64,000 nucleotides of DNA from Limosilactobacillus reuteri (GTDB lineage: Bacteria; Bacillota; Bacilli; Lactobacillales; Lactobacillaceae), in assembly GCF_003072625.1 (NCBI RefSeq), contig NZ_CP027805.1, positions 1,387,501-1,451,500 of the forward strand, in the 5' to 3' direction. Below, piece after piece: positions 18,980-28,816 of this stretch. A program made the position numbers and the translations under genes. Every line of letters starts with the position of its first letter. The first letter of the stretch is position 1. The notes beneath the pieces were generated by a model. It was not told where the DNA came from. It ran no database searches and worked only from the letters and a program-made list of their open reading frames with translations.

Positions 18980-20557
18980 ATGTCACCAAAAGAACTTGCT
19001 GAAGCAGTTAATAAACGGCGTACGTTTGCCATTATTTCTCACCCGGATGCCGGGAAAACAACGATTACTGAACAACTCTTGCTTTTTGGGGGAGTAGTTC
19101 GTGAAGCCGGGACCGTTAAAGCACGGAAGACCGGTAATTTTGCAAAGTCAGACTGGATGGAGATTGAAAAGAAGCGGGGAATCTCTGTTACCTCATCTGT
19201 TATGCAGTTTGATTTCCAAGGTAAGCGGATCAATATTTTGGATACTCCAGGGCACGAAGACTTCTCTGAAGATACTTATCGGACATTAATGGCGGTGGAC
19301 TCCGCTGTGATGGTTATTGATAGTGCGAAGGGGATCGAGCCGCAGACTAAGAAGTTATTCCAAATTTGTAAGATGCGGGGAATTCCGATCTTTACCTTTA
19401 TGAATAAATTTGACCGGGATGCCCGTGAACCACTCGATCTTTTAAATGAAGTTGAAGACGTATTAGGGATTGAGACTTACCCAATCAACTGGCCAATCGG
19501 TTCTGGTCACCAGTTCAAGGGAATCTATGACCGCTTTAACCATCGTGTTGCCTTGACTCACCCAGCTGATGAAAACAATCCTTACTTACCATTAGATGAA
19601 GACGGTAATGTTAAGGGTGATAACCCATTAGCTGGTGATGGTGAATGGCAAGATGCAATGGACGGCATGGAACTGGTCGAAGTTGCCGGTAATGAACTCG
19701 ATCGAGAAAAGATTGCCAAGGGGGACCAAACACCGGTCTTCTTTGGATCCGCTTTAACTAATTTTGGAGTTCAGACTTTCTTGGAGACTTACTTACAGTT
19801 TGCCCCTGCACCAAGTGACCACAAAACCGAGGACGGTGATGTTGTTAAGCCCCTTGATCCCGAATTTTCTGGTTTTGTCTTTAAGATTCAGGCTAACATG
19901 AATCCTCGCCATCGTGATCGAATTGCCTTTGTCCGGATTTGTTCCGGTGAATTTGATCGGGGGATGGATGTTACATTATCACGGACTAAGAAACCAATGC
20001 GGTTATCAAATGTGACTGAATTTATGGCTGATACCCGTGAAAATGTTGAGACAGCTGTTGCCGGTGATATTATCGGTTTATACGATACCGGAAACTTCCA
20101 AATTGGTGATTCTATTTACAATGGTAAAAAAGATATTCAATTTGAAAAGTTGCCACAATTTACGCCAGAATTATTTGTCCGTGTTTCTGCCAAGAACGTG
20201 ATGAAACAGAAGTCCTTCCACAAGGGAATCAATCAATTAGTTCAAGAAGGGGCCGTCCAGCTTTACCGGAGTTATTCTACTGGTGATTATATTCTCGGTG
20301 CAGTTGGTCAGCTTCAATTTGAAGTGTTCAAATTCCGGATGCAAAATGAATATAATTCTGAAGTTGTGATGGAACCAATGGGAACTAAGACTGCCCGGTG
20401 GATTGATCCAGATCAATTGGATGAAAAGATGTCGTCATCACGGAATATCTTGGTTAAAGACATTCAGGACCAGCCACTGTTCTTATTTGAAAATCAATTT
20501 GCAGAAAACTGGTTTAAGCAAAAGTATCCTGATGTGAAGCTGACGGCGAAGTTATAA
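18980..20557 (+). CDS. prfC: Peptide chain release factor 3
   Basis: A 525-residue translational GTPase that recycles RF1/RF2 from the ribosome after termination. GTP-binding motifs are SHPDAGKTT (G1, about 20-28), DTPGHEDF (G3, about 88) and NKFDRD (G4, about 142), followed by the RF3-specific region. Length is close to that of E. coli RF3. Ribosome-binding site AAGGAAAGGA precedes the ATG. The gene is bracketed by IS30-type ends on both sides yet is intact. Confidence 0.96.
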   Translation: MSPKELAEAVNKRRTFAIISHPDAGKTTITEQLLLFGGVVREAGTVKARKTGNFAKSDWMEIEKKRGISVTSSVMQFDFQGKRINILDTPGHEDFSEDTYRTLMAVDSAVMVIDSAKGIEPQTKKLFQICKMRGIPIFTFMNKFDRDAREPLDLLNEVEDVLGIETYPINWPIGSGHQFKGIYDRFNHRVALTHPADENNPYLPLDEDGNVKGDNPLAGDGEWQDAMDGMELVEVAGNELDREKIAKGDQTPVFFGSALTNFGVQTFLETYLQFAPAPSDHKTEDGDVVKPLDPEFSGFVFKIQANMNPRHRDRIAFVRICSGEFDRGMDVTLSRTKKPMRLSNVTEFMADTRENVETAVAGDIIGLYDTGNFQIGDSIYNGKKDIQFEKLPQFTPELFVRVSAKNVMKQKSFHKGINQLVQEGAVQLYRSYSTGDYILGAVGQLQFEVFKFRMQNEYNSEVVMEPMGTKTARWIDPDQLDEKMSSSRNILVKDIQDQPLFLFENQFAENWFKQKYPDVKLTAKL

Positions 20558-20559
20558 TA

Positions 20560-20577
20560 CCCGAAATGTCAATTTAA
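20560..20577. repeat. Solo IS30 terminal-repeat remnant
   Basis: CCCGAAATGTCAATTTAA is the exact complement of the right end of the divergent IS30 copy (18883-18900). The complete IS30 copy 2, whose own end reads CCTGAAATGTCAATTTAA, begins only five bases later. It lies directly after the prfC stop. Confidence 0.75.
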
Positions 20578-20581
20578 TATT

Positions 20582-21657
20582 CCTGAAATGTCAATTTAAA
20601 TTAGAAAAAAGGTGAAAGTTGTTCTTCTGTGACATGACTCAAGAATACTTCTAATGGTGTACGATAATTAAGAGATTTTCGTGGGATATTGTTGCGACGA
20701 TGCATTAGCTGAGTGACTAGTTCGTCTGGTAAATCGCGAAAATCTAGCTTTTTACTAAGACTATCACGACGCAAGAGGCCGTTATTATTTTCGTTTAGCC
20801 CTCGTTGATTGGGAGCACCGACTTCCGCAAAATAGGTGTGAAGATCATACTTATTGGCTATTTCTCGCCATCCAGCAAATTCTTTCCCGTTATCAAAAGT
20901 AATTGATTTAACAAAGTGACGTGGCAGTTTAGCGAGCCATTGATCAAGCTGGCAATTCACTGCTTCGTCTGTTTTATGATGAATATTAAGGACAATCATT
21001 ACTTTGGATTGTCGCTCTACTAGCGTCATTACCGCTCCGCGGTGAGCTTTACCTTGAACTGTATCAGCTTCAAAGTGCCCAAATTCATGTTGGTAATGCG
21101 GAAAATCACGATATCGTTGATAGATACTGCGTCCTAATTGGCCAGCTTTACCACGACGTTCCACATAGCCATTGGGATGGCGTTTTCCTTTCATCGGTAG
21201 CTGTTTAACGGGAAAGCCATACTGATTGCGGGCAAACATGCGATAAAGGGTGCGTATACTGCAGCTAATTGGGTGTTCATGACGACCAATAATAGTATCA
21301 GGAGTCCAACCCGCCTTGATTTGCGCATGGATATAGTTAACTTCGATAGTTGGCAGTTGGGTCTGCTTCCGACCACAACGACGCTTATGACGCTGATAAG
21401 TCTGAAGATATTGGTCGATGGTTTTACCGTCATTGAGGAAACGATAAACACGATAGATGGTTTCTTGACTACGCTGAAGTAATTTAGCAGCCCGATAAGC
21501 TTTAGTACCTTGATACCAAAAATCAGCTATGAGAGTTAATTCACGTGTGGTAAGATGTTTATAGGTCATTTGTGATTGCCTTTCTTTTGATTAGGGATAT
21601 TCAAAAGTCTATCACAAATGGCTTTTTATTTTTTCTAACTTAATTTTACAAACGACG
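20582..21657 (-). mobile_element. IS30-family insertion sequence, copy 2 (1076 bp)
   Basis: Complete element with an ATT target duplication at 20579-20581 and 21658-21660. The ends are CCTGAAATGTCAATTTAA and, complement of the right, CGTCGTTTGTAAAATTAAG. It sits between prfC and the LCP gene, just upstream of the latter's promoter. Confidence 0.92.
20601..21569 (-). CDS. IS30-family transposase (intact)
   Basis: A 322-residue DDE transposase. It has an N-terminal helix-turn-helix (LTTRELTLIADFWYQGTKAY), an HTH_38-like region, and an rve integrase core with FGHFEADTVQG (D), SITFDNGKEFAGW (D) and GLNENNNGLLRRD (E). The start has an AAAGGAAT-type ribosome-binding site. It differs from the copy at 42845 by only a handful of residues, so both arrived recently. 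Confidence 0.94.
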   Translation of the reverse strand: MTYKHLTTRELTLIADFWYQGTKAYRAAKLLQRSQETIYRVYRFLNDGKTIDQYLQTYQRHKRRCGRKQTQLPTIEVNYIHAQIKAGWTPDTIIGRHEHPISCSIRTLYRMFARNQYGFPVKQLPMKGKRHPNGYVERRGKAGQLGRSIYQRYRDFPHYQHEFGHFEADTVQGKAHRGAVMTLVERQSKVMIVLNIHHKTDEAVNCQLDQWLAKLPRHFVKSITFDNGKEFAGWREIANKYDLHTYFAEVGAPNQRGLNENNNGLLRRDSLSKKLDFRDLPDELVTQLMHRRNNIPRKSLNYRTPLEVFLSHVTEEQLSPFF

Positions 21658-21697
21658 ATTAAAAAAGTTACAGAAAGTTTAAAGTATTGAGATATAT

Positions 21698-21727
21698 TTG
21701 AACTTAGGATTAATTTTCTGCTATATT
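21698..21727 (+). promoter_or_regulatory. Promoter of the LCP gene
   Basis: TTGAAC (21698-21703), an 18-nt spacer, TATATT (21722-21727), about 40 nt before ATG 21767. IS30 copy 2 ends 40 nt upstream of the -35. Confidence 0.6.
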
Positions 21728-21766
21728 AATAAAGTTAGAACTTATTTTTATTGAGGTACTTAGTAT

Positions 21767-23221
21767 ATGGATAATAACAATAACAACGAATCGCGGGAAC
21801 ATTACCGTAAACGGATGGAAGAACGTATCCAACGTGACGTTAATGAACGCAAGCGTCGAGAACGCGAGGAAGCACATAATAAGCGGGAGAACCGTTTGCG
21901 ACGAGAAGAAGAACAATCGTCACCCGATTATCAACCGCCCAAAAAGCATCACTACCGAACACCGAATTGGGTGCGCGCTTTAATTGGGTTATTAATTTGT
22001 CTAGTAGTGGCTGGCGGATTTTATGAATATCATAAAGTGCACTCAGTTGCCAAAGGAGTGTTTGGCGCTGGTGATGGAAAAATTAGTAAAAAGTTACAAA
22101 AAGGTGAACCTGTTTCCGTTCTGGCCATGGGAACAGATGTCGGGGCTCTCAACCGTGGTAACAAGGGTGGCAATACCGACTCTTTGGAACTATTTACTAT
22201 TAATCCGAAAAAGAAAACAATCACCATGACTAGTATTCCTCGTGATATCCTAGTACGGGTTGAGACTAGTGATGGCCCTGATTACGTTAAAATCAACGCT
22301 GCTTATTCAATCAATGGACCAAAGCAAACTGTAAAGCAAGTATCAGAATTACTTGATGTTCCAATTGATTACTATGCAGTTATTAACATGGGAGTTCTCG
22401 AAAAAGTTGTTAATTCCGTTGGCGGGGTCGAGGTTGATAACCCATTTGCCTTTGACTACGAAGGCCACCACTTCAAGAAAGGTAAACAACACCTTAATGG
22501 CGCAAATGCGTTGAAGTATTCCCGAATGCGGTATGATGATCCAAATAATGATTACGGTCGTCAAAAACGGCAACAACAAATTCTAAAGAGTGTTATTAAT
22601 AAGTTCAAGGCTTCAGGCTCAATTAGTTCAGCTAACAAGATTTTAGATGCTGTTGGGGATGGGGTTAAAACCAATATTCCAATTGATGATATTGCGACCT
22701 TGTATGGTAACTACCACGGCGCAATGAACAATGTTAAGACTTACCATTTCCAAGGACAAAACGCAACGATCGAAGGAGTCTCCTTCCAGATTGCTAGTCC
22801 TAAAGAAATTAACCGGGTATCAAAACTGGTACGAGCCCAACTTGGCTTAAAAGCTAAGAATGTTGTTAACCACGAAACGAAGATGTATAAGTCACAACCA
22901 CACTACAATGGTTACAATGAGACTGACTTTGTCCTTCCTGGTGGCGCCAGTTACAATGATCCTGGTAGTGGTAACGGAAGTGATGAAGTTATTGGTAGCT
23001 CTCGTTCATCCCGACGGAGTACAAATGAGACTGAATCATCTTCAACATACACAGCGGGTAATAATGAAAGCTATAGTGAATCTCGAGCAATTCCGGCAAC
23101 TGGAAATCAAACACCGACTGCTCCTATCCAACATCATTATTCTACCCCTCAATACCACACTTATAATGGTTACCATCCAACATATGGTAATCATTATGGA
23201 TATACACATCGGTATCATTAA
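21767..23221 (+). CDS. LytR-CpsA-Psr (LCP) family cell-wall glycopolymer ligase
   Basis: A 484-residue membrane-anchored enzyme of the family that transfers teichoic acids or capsule polymers from undecaprenyl phosphate to peptidoglycan. Residues 1-65 are cytosolic and highly charged, a single membrane helix spans about 66-86, and the LCP domain follows with NTDSLELFTINP, SIPRDILV and the R-rich KYSRMRYDDPNNDYGRQKR motif. The C-terminal 110 residues are a Ser/Gly-rich then His/Tyr-rich low-complexity tail. It is a plausible ligase for the polysaccharide made further right. It was formerly often annotated as a transcription regulator. Confidence 0.9.
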   Translation: MDNNNNNESREHYRKRMEERIQRDVNERKRREREEAHNKRENRLRREEEQSSPDYQPPKKHHYRTPNWVRALIGLLICLVVAGGFYEYHKVHSVAKGVFGAGDGKISKKLQKGEPVSVLAMGTDVGALNRGNKGGNTDSLELFTINPKKKTITMTSIPRDILVRVETSDGPDYVKINAAYSINGPKQTVKQVSELLDVPIDYYAVINMGVLEKVVNSVGGVEVDNPFAFDYEGHHFKKGKQHLNGANALKYSRMRYDDPNNDYGRQKRQQQILKSVINKFKASGSISSANKILDAVGDGVKTNIPIDDIATLYGNYHGAMNNVKTYHFQGQNATIEGVSFQIASPKEINRVSKLVRAQLGLKAKNVVNHETKMYKSQPHYNGYNETDFVLPGGASYNDPGSGNGSDEVIGSSRSSRRSTNETESSSTYTAGNNESYSESRAIPATGNQTPTAPIQHHYSTPQYHTYNGYHPTYGNHYGYTHRYH

Positions 23222-23251
23222 TAGTAACAACTATTAGTTCTCTTACCACTA

Positions 23252-25161
23252 ATCGAGTAGGAGATAATTGATTAGTTCGATTATCGACCTCTCACACCAC
23301 CGTACGTACGGTTCCGTATACGGCGGTTCCACAACTTAATCACATTGAATTGACTGGAGCGTCTTGGACATATTCATAAGTCCGAGTTGTTCCAGTTTTC
23401 TATTAGTTAGAGAATAGCTCAAGGTCTTACTATGTGCAGTTCGCCAGTAGCCCTTTCGGGTACTAGCGAAGACATATGCATCATGCTGGGACAGCCCCAA
23501 CTTCTGTAAGTTAGTTACCTTAGTTTTAAACTTTTTCCATTGCTTCCAAATATACTGCCTTATTCGAACCCTCAACCACTTGTCAAGGCGTTGAATAAAG
23601 TTAGTTAGTTTCCCAATTGAGTAGTACTGAAGCCACCCACGCATTTTTCGATGAATTTCTTCAAACATTCTTGTCAGAGATATTCCACGATTACGTTTAG
23701 TTAATAACTTCAGTGCTTTCTTTACTCGTTGTTGCGATTGTTTAGCTGGACGGGCGTAGGCCCCATTGTGGTCTACACCCAACGAAAAGCCAAGAAACTT
23801 CAACCGTAGCGGGCTACCGACTTTGGTTTTATCTGGGTTCACTTTAACTTTCAAGCGCTTTTCTAGAAACTGGGTAATGCTTCGCATTACTCGTTCTCCG
23901 GCTCGTTGACTTTTAACATAGATGTTACAATCATCCGCATAGCGCACAAAGTGGTGACCACGTCTAGTCAACTCTTTGTCCAACTCATTTAGATAGATGT
24001 TCGCCAGTAGTGGTGACAATGGACCTCCTTGTGGGGTTCCTTTTTCACTCTTAGCGAAAAGCCCATGGTCTAAGACTCCGCTAGTTAGAAACTTACGAAT
24101 GAGTCTTAGTGTCCATGGGTCATCAATATATTGTTGGAGATACTTAATCATCAAGTCATGATTAACGTTATCAAAATAGGCTTTTAGGTCTAAGTCGACA
24201 ACTCTTCGATAACCTTGATTATAAAGATCTACTACTTTTGAAATAGCGTCATGGGCCCCACGTTGGGGACGGAAGCCAAAGCTATTATCAGAGAAAACAC
24301 GCTCAAAGATAGGCGTAAGAATTTGGGCTACAGCTTGTTGAACCATTCGGTCCACCACCGTTGGTATTCCAAGTCTTCTTACTCCACCATTAGGCTTCGG
24401 AATTTCTCCCCGTTTGACTGGAGCTGGTTTATACTTGCCCTCACGCAAACTAGCGATCAGTTCCGTCTTATTTTCTCTGAGATATGGCAGAAGGTCATTG
24501 ACTGTCATATCGTCAACGCCTGCTGCTCCTTTATTTCTCTTAACTCGCAAATAAGCCTGATTAAGGTTATTGCGATCCAAGACCAGGTCTTGGATAGTGA
24601 CACTCATACCTTTACCTTCACCATAACCGGTACTACGCGCCCTTGTGTACTTTCGGTTTTCCAAACCTATCCTCGACAAGCGGTCGGCTTGTTGTTCTGT
24701 TTTCTGCGATTGTCGCACCTGATTACACCTCCGATATAAGTTACAAGTTATTGTCGTTCAGTCCTTCATCTGATTATTCAAACTACTATGACCTCGGCTG
24801 ACTTCTGGCTTACTCAACACTGCATCACTGCACCGCTTGTTTCTGTGGAAATTAAACTTATTCCTCTTGTCGGAAACGTGTAGGCCAGATCTCCCCGGGT
24901 AAGAATATTAGCTTTCGTACCATGTCATCGTTAGCTTTACTGAGACCAACTTCGAGTAGTATTGGACTTCAACTTGTCTAGCAGCCTTATCCAGTTAATT
25001 TCAGCCTTATAGCTACTTCTTGTTCATCGATGCAGTACTTTGCCTTAGACTTCCTTCAGATTCCACCTCACGGTGGACACCCTTGTCCTCAGCTCATGGT
25101 TCCGACTACTACGGCCCATAGCGGACTTTCACCACCTAGCTAATACCCATGCCGGGCGCAC
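23252..25161 (-). mobile_element. Group II intron, complete (about 1.9 kb), probably class C
   Basis: On the minus strand the 5' end is GTGCGCCCGG (consensus GUGYG) at 25161. The 3' end is near 23252, after a domain V-like hairpin (GCCGTATACGG...CCGTACGTACGG) and a domain VI stem (AATTATCTCCTACTCGAT). Domains I-III fill 24719-25161. The 5' exon is a strong hairpin with a T-run, which fits class C insertion preference. The encoded maturase lacks an endonuclease domain. Confidence 0.88.
23336..24718 (-). CDS. ltrA: Group II intron reverse transcriptase/maturase
   Basis: A 460-residue protein that helps the intron splice and copies it into DNA. RT motifs seen are GIPTVVDRMVQQA, FSDNSFGFRPQRGAHDAI, the active-site YADD (about residue 260) and GTPQGGPLSPLLANI. 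A maturase domain X follows. No C-terminal HNH endonuclease is present. The GTG start at 24718 is chosen because of the GGAGG site eight bases upstream. It looks intact. Confidence 0.94.
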   Translation of the reverse strand: MRQSQKTEQQADRLSRIGLENRKYTRARSTGYGEGKGMSVTIQDLVLDRNNLNQAYLRVKRNKGAAGVDDMTVNDLLPYLRENKTELIASLREGKYKPAPVKRGEIPKPNGGVRRLGIPTVVDRMVQQAVAQILTPIFERVFSDNSFGFRPQRGAHDAISKVVDLYNQGYRRVVDLDLKAYFDNVNHDLMIKYLQQYIDDPWTLRLIRKFLTSGVLDHGLFAKSEKGTPQGGPLSPLLANIYLNELDKELTRRGHHFVRYADDCNIYVKSQRAGERVMRSITQFLEKRLKVKVNPDKTKVGSPLRLKFLGFSLGVDHNGAYARPAKQSQQRVKKALKLLTKRNRGISLTRMFEEIHRKMRGWLQYYSIGKLTNFIQRLDKWLRVRIRQYIWKQWKKFKTKVTNLQKLGLSQHDAYVFASTRKGYWRTAHSKTLSYSLTNRKLEQLGLMNMSKTLQSIQCD

Positions 25162-25164
25162 TAC

Positions 25165-25206
25165 AAAACCGGATGATGGATCAAAAAAGGTCCATCATCC
25201 GGTTTT
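25165..25206. terminator. Perfect 16-bp hairpin, 5' exon of the intron
   Basis: AAAACCGGATGATGGA, a 10-nt loop, then its exact complement ending in TTTT. It is nearly the same as the hairpin at 54663-54707 that precedes the IS1182 transposase remnant, and the flanking bases also agree. It is therefore probably the end of a lost IS1182 copy. It can terminate in both directions. Confidence 0.8.
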
Positions 25207-25218
25207 AATTTTTGACTA

Positions 25219-26071
25219 GGGACTGTCTGAAAACTAAAAATTCAGGTATAATCTGAGGAAAAACGAATCGAGGCATTCCGATGACAACACCTAAACGATA
25301 CGAACTGGAAGATGCTCAGTGGGACCGAATCAAAGGATACTTCCCGCCATACCGGACTGGCCGTCCATCAAGCCTAGACAACCGTACCGCCCTCAACGCT
25401 ATCCTCTGGCTCATGCGCAGCGGGGCTCCTTGGCGTGATCTACCTGAACGCTATGGCTCTTGGAAAACGGTGTATAGTCGCTTCCGAGCCTGGGTAAGTT
25501 CAAACTTGTTCGAACAGGTTTTTCTCAAATTGATTGACGATCCCGACATGGAAAACTTGAGCTTAGATTCAACGATCGTTCGAGCGCATCAAAAGGCCAC
25601 TGGGGCAAAAAAAACGCCGAATGTATGGTCGAAAATCAAGCTATTGGACTAAGTCGAGGTGGCCGAACGACCAAGATTCACGCACTCGTTGACGGATTAG
25701 GGAATCCCTTGGGTTTTCGCCTAACAGGTGGTCAAGTACATGATAGCCAAGTTGCCAGTGAGTTGCTGGAAGGCTTCGATATTTCTCAATCAAATATTAT
25801 CGCGGATAAAGCCTATGGCACCGCGAAACTTCGCCAGTATATTAAAGATAAAGCAGCCGTCTATACCATTCCGCCAAAGGAAAATACCAAAGACAAGTGG
25901 ACCTGTGATTACCACGTTTATTGTGAGTGCCATTTGATTGAGAACTTCTTCAATCAGTTGAAGAACTTTCGTAGGATTGCAACGCGTTATGATAAGCTCG
26001 CTCATGTTTATCTGGCTACGGTTTACATTGCCTCAATTTGCATCTTACTTAAGTAGTTTTCAGACGGACCC
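25219..26071 (+). mobile_element. IS5-family insertion sequence, copy 2 (853 bp)
   Basis: Same ends as copy 1, TA duplicated at 25217-25218 and 26072-26073. It is inserted in an IS1182-like end: joining the flanks (TTTTTGACTA with AGAATTTTTAGCC) gives a sequence similar to 54705-54742. Confidence 0.92.
25281..26056 (+). CDS. IS5-family transposase, read through a -1 frameshift
   Basis: Two frames, 25281-25652 and 25625-26056. Eight A precede the junction (about 25607-25614), giving codons AAA AAA preceded by A, a standard slippery heptamer. A -1 slip leads into AAC GCC GAA TGT ATG and joins the frames to a product of about 257 residues. DDE motifs are as in copy 1, with a substitution of Arg by Cys before HLIENFF. 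This copy is probably expressible. Confidence 0.85.
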
Positions 26072-26089
26072 TAAGAATTTTTAGCCTTT

Positions 26090-27646
26090 TTATTTAACGT
26101 AAATATCTATTACTTGAGTAGATCTCTTTGGTACAAAAGTAATCACTGTTTCACCATTTGCTGAAGGTTTCACCTTTATCCCTGAGACTGAGTGATTTTC
26201 TCCATAATTTAATACAGGTAATATTATCTTATTTACTTTCCCCTTCTTTAGTCCATTAAATCTATATTGTATTGAATTATATTTTGGTACAATATTTTTC
26301 TCTGACAATTGAATGTTTTTTCCGTTTACATTAGCAACATGTTTATGAATATTTAATCTAGAACGAAATACTTTCGATTTATTCATCCCATTTAAAGCAC
26401 CGGATGGCATATAATCAGTGTAAACAGCATTGGTAGCAATCTTTCTATATAACGAAATATTATCGATTTTTTGAACTGATTGGGAATTATAAATATATTG
26501 ATGCATATACGTAAAACTAATCATACAAGTAATAAGCCAAACCATACTAATAATCCAATTTGTTTTCGTACTACATAATTTTGCAAAAACTAATGAAAAA
26601 CAAAGAGTAGCTAATCCTAAAAAACGCCATGAGAACTGAATAACATTCATGGGAGTATTCTGAAAAACAAACCATGGAAATATATTAGTTGATAAAACAA
26701 CAAAGAATATTCCAAGACATTCAAGATTTATTAAGTTTTGATTTTTTGACTTAAAAACTAATATTCCAAAAACACTTACAATAGTAACTACTAATCCTAA
26801 GTTAACATCCAAGAGGTTATTAGGACTAGCATTATTTAATGAATTAAGTAATAAATTGCTTGGGCTTAATGCTTCATTAATTAGAACATCTGGAACAATC
26901 GGAATAATTACTGACGTTCTACTTCTTGCTCTAAGCATCGTAACTAATAATGGCAAACAGAATACGGCTGTAATCCCAATACTTATTAATAATCGTTTAA
27001 TTACAAGCAGAGTAATTTTAGTATACTCCAACACAAATAAGCATAATAAAAAGAATGTAAATAGCACAACAGATAAGATGTGGGTATAGCAAACTAATAT
27101 CATTCCTAATGGTAACCATAGCCATTGATATGAGGAGGTAAATAATTTCTTATATCCGACAAAAATCAACGGTAATAATATTAGTGCAATATACTCTGCT
27201 ATATCTCCACGCATGCTTATTTGGAGCAATAAATACCCACTGTTATTGTAAATAATACTAAACAAAAAAGCCGTTTTATTAGACTTAATTAAACTTCTTA
27301 CTGAAAAATAAGAAATAAATAGTGAGGCAAACGTTAATATAAAACAGCCTAAATTATACGCAATAATTGGATTGAAAATAAATCTTAAAATAGCAAATAA
27401 ATACAAAAATAAATAAGGGTAAAATCTATTAATTGCCAATCCTATACTTGAAAATGTATAAGTTCCAGTAGAAGAAAAAACGTGCCCTGTTTGTATACTC
27501 CTATATAATTCTTCAATTCTATTTAAGTGAAATTGGGTATCCCAACCTAATGGAATTACTTTTGCTTTAAAGAGATAGACATACAATAGTAGTGCGTTAA
27601 TAACAAGTAGTATTGGATATCCATATTTTTTATAAATTTTAATCAT
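26090..27646 (-). CDS. Large membrane protein, PTPS-related / YfhO-like family
   Basis: A 518-residue protein with about eleven membrane segments and a C-terminal extracytoplasmic beta-rich tail (from about 400). The first extracytoplasmic loop has GWDTQFHLNRIEEL, an acidic motif like that of GT-C sugar transferases. Family resemblance is to the 6-pyruvoyl-tetrahydropterin-synthase-related membrane proteins (PF10131), whose role is thought to be in surface glycan transfer. It overlaps the AI-2E-family gene by eight bases (ATGATTAA), so the two are coupled. It is paralogous to the gene interrupted by IS256 at 37084-40177. Substrate unknown. Confidence 0.75.
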   Translation of the reverse strand: MIKIYKKYGYPILLVINALLLYVYLFKAKVIPLGWDTQFHLNRIEELYRSIQTGHVFSSTGTYTFSSIGLAINRFYPYLFLYLFAILRFIFNPIIAYNLGCFILTFASLFISYFSVRSLIKSNKTAFLFSIIYNNSGYLLLQISMRGDIAEYIALILLPLIFVGYKKLFTSSYQWLWLPLGMILVCYTHILSVVLFTFFLLCLFVLEYTKITLLVIKRLLISIGITAVFCLPLLVTMLRARSRTSVIIPIVPDVLINEALSPSNLLLNSLNNASPNNLLDVNLGLVVTIVSVFGILVFKSKNQNLINLECLGIFFVVLSTNIFPWFVFQNTPMNVIQFSWRFLGLATLCFSLVFAKLCSTKTNWIISMVWLITCMISFTYMHQYIYNSQSVQKIDNISLYRKIATNAVYTDYMPSGALNGMNKSKVFRSRLNIHKHVANVNGKNIQLSEKNIVPKYNSIQYRFNGLKKGKVNKIILPVLNYGENHSVSGIKVKPSANGETVITFVPKRSTQVIDIYVK

Positions 27647-28757
27647 TAGTTTCTTCCTTTATAGGATGTTCAATTCGATAAATATCAAAGAAGTATTCAC
27701 AAACAGTCTTGATAACGGCATAGAATGGAATGCATAAGATCATTCCTCCGATTCCAGCAATATGGCCCGCAGCAAGTAATAAAATAATGATTGTTAATGG
27801 GTGAATCTGAAGCGTTTTCCCGATGATATTAGGATAAACAATATTTCCATCAACTTGTTGAACAACGATCACCACCACAATTACCCAAATAATCTTATTT
27901 GGTGTCATCGTTAAAGCAACAAATAATGCTGGTGCAATCCCAATATAAGGTCCAATATATGGAATGATATTAGTTAAACCAGCAACAATTCCGAGAACAA
28001 TTGCCAGCGGCTGGCCAATAATAACGTAACCAATTGAGGTAAATACACCGACAAATAAACATTCAATCATTTGTCCAGAAATATAGGAAGATAGAGTTGA
28101 ATTCATTTTGCCAAGCAGGTCATTCACTTCTTTAGCATGGTGGGGAGAAAGCCATTTTTGAATACTTGGAATAAGTTTAGAACCATCCTTAAGCATATAA
28201 AATAGCATTACCGGAACAGTAATTGTTACCACTGTCACATTTGTCAGCATACCAATGATATCCCCGACCCGTGTTGATAGGCCTTGCAAAACCTTTTGCG
28301 CATATCCCGCTAGTTGGTGATCAAATTGCCGGTAATATGCATTTAAATCCACGTTTCGCAAGAATGAATGCTCAATTGTATCATTAATAAGGTGTTGAAT
28401 TCCCGTGACTGTCTGCGGCATATTACGTACTAATGTTGAAATTTCCTTTACAACTGGTGGAATTAACATGGCAATTCCGCCAACAACAATTACGATCAAT
28501 AAAAGTACGATTAATAAGCTAGCAATCCCACGATTCATATGAAAACGCCCAATTTTGATCTTCATAAAAAGCTTTAAGACTGGGTTTAGCATATAATATA
28601 GGAATCCCGAGATAATCAATGGAACAAAAACTACTGAGATAAATGTTAAAAACGGCTGAAAAATAAACTGAATTTTTGTGCACATCCAGATTAACGTCGC
28701 CACTGTTAGTAATAGCAACGGCCAAAATAGCCAATGATAAAATTTTTGCTTAGACAT
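27639..28757 (-). CDS. AI-2E family transporter (UPF0118)
   Basis: A 372-residue protein with about eight membrane segments and a central soluble loop. The C-terminal pattern GLTNIIPYIGPYIG and VYPNIIGKTLQIHPL is typical of the AI-2E exporter-like (PF01594) family. Members move diverse small molecules or ions, and the autoinducer role is shown for few. ATG 28757 follows an AAGGAGGAATT ribosome-binding site. It is first of a two-gene operon with the PTPS-related protein. Confidence 0.88.
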   Translation of the reverse strand: MSKQKFYHWLFWPLLLLTVATLIWMCTKIQFIFQPFLTFISVVFVPLIISGFLYYMLNPVLKLFMKIKIGRFHMNRGIASLLIVLLLIVIVVGGIAMLIPPVVKEISTLVRNMPQTVTGIQHLINDTIEHSFLRNVDLNAYYRQFDHQLAGYAQKVLQGLSTRVGDIIGMLTNVTVVTITVPVMLFYMLKDGSKLIPSIQKWLSPHHAKEVNDLLGKMNSTLSSYISGQMIECLFVGVFTSIGYVIIGQPLAIVLGIVAGLTNIIPYIGPYIGIAPALFVALTMTPNKIIWVIVVVIVVQQVDGNIVYPNIIGKTLQIHPLTIIILLLAAGHIAGIGGMILCIPFYAVIKTVCEYFFDIYRIEHPIKEETND

Positions 28758-28771
28758 AATTCCTCCTTAAT

Positions 28772-28808
28772 AAAAAAGACTGTGATATTTATTGTCATAG
28801 CCTTTTTA
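28772..28808 (-). terminator. Terminator of the repeat-protein gene
   Basis: On the minus strand AAAAAGGCTATGACA pairs imperfectly with TATCACAGTCTTTTTT and ends in a U-run. It lies between the stop at 28817 and the next operon. Confidence 0.7.
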
Positions 28809-28816
28809 TTTATTGA

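Noticed and set aside
26856-27089. 77-codon plus-strand frame within the PTPS-related gene
   Set aside because: Antisense shadow of a membrane protein gene; no ribosome-binding site.
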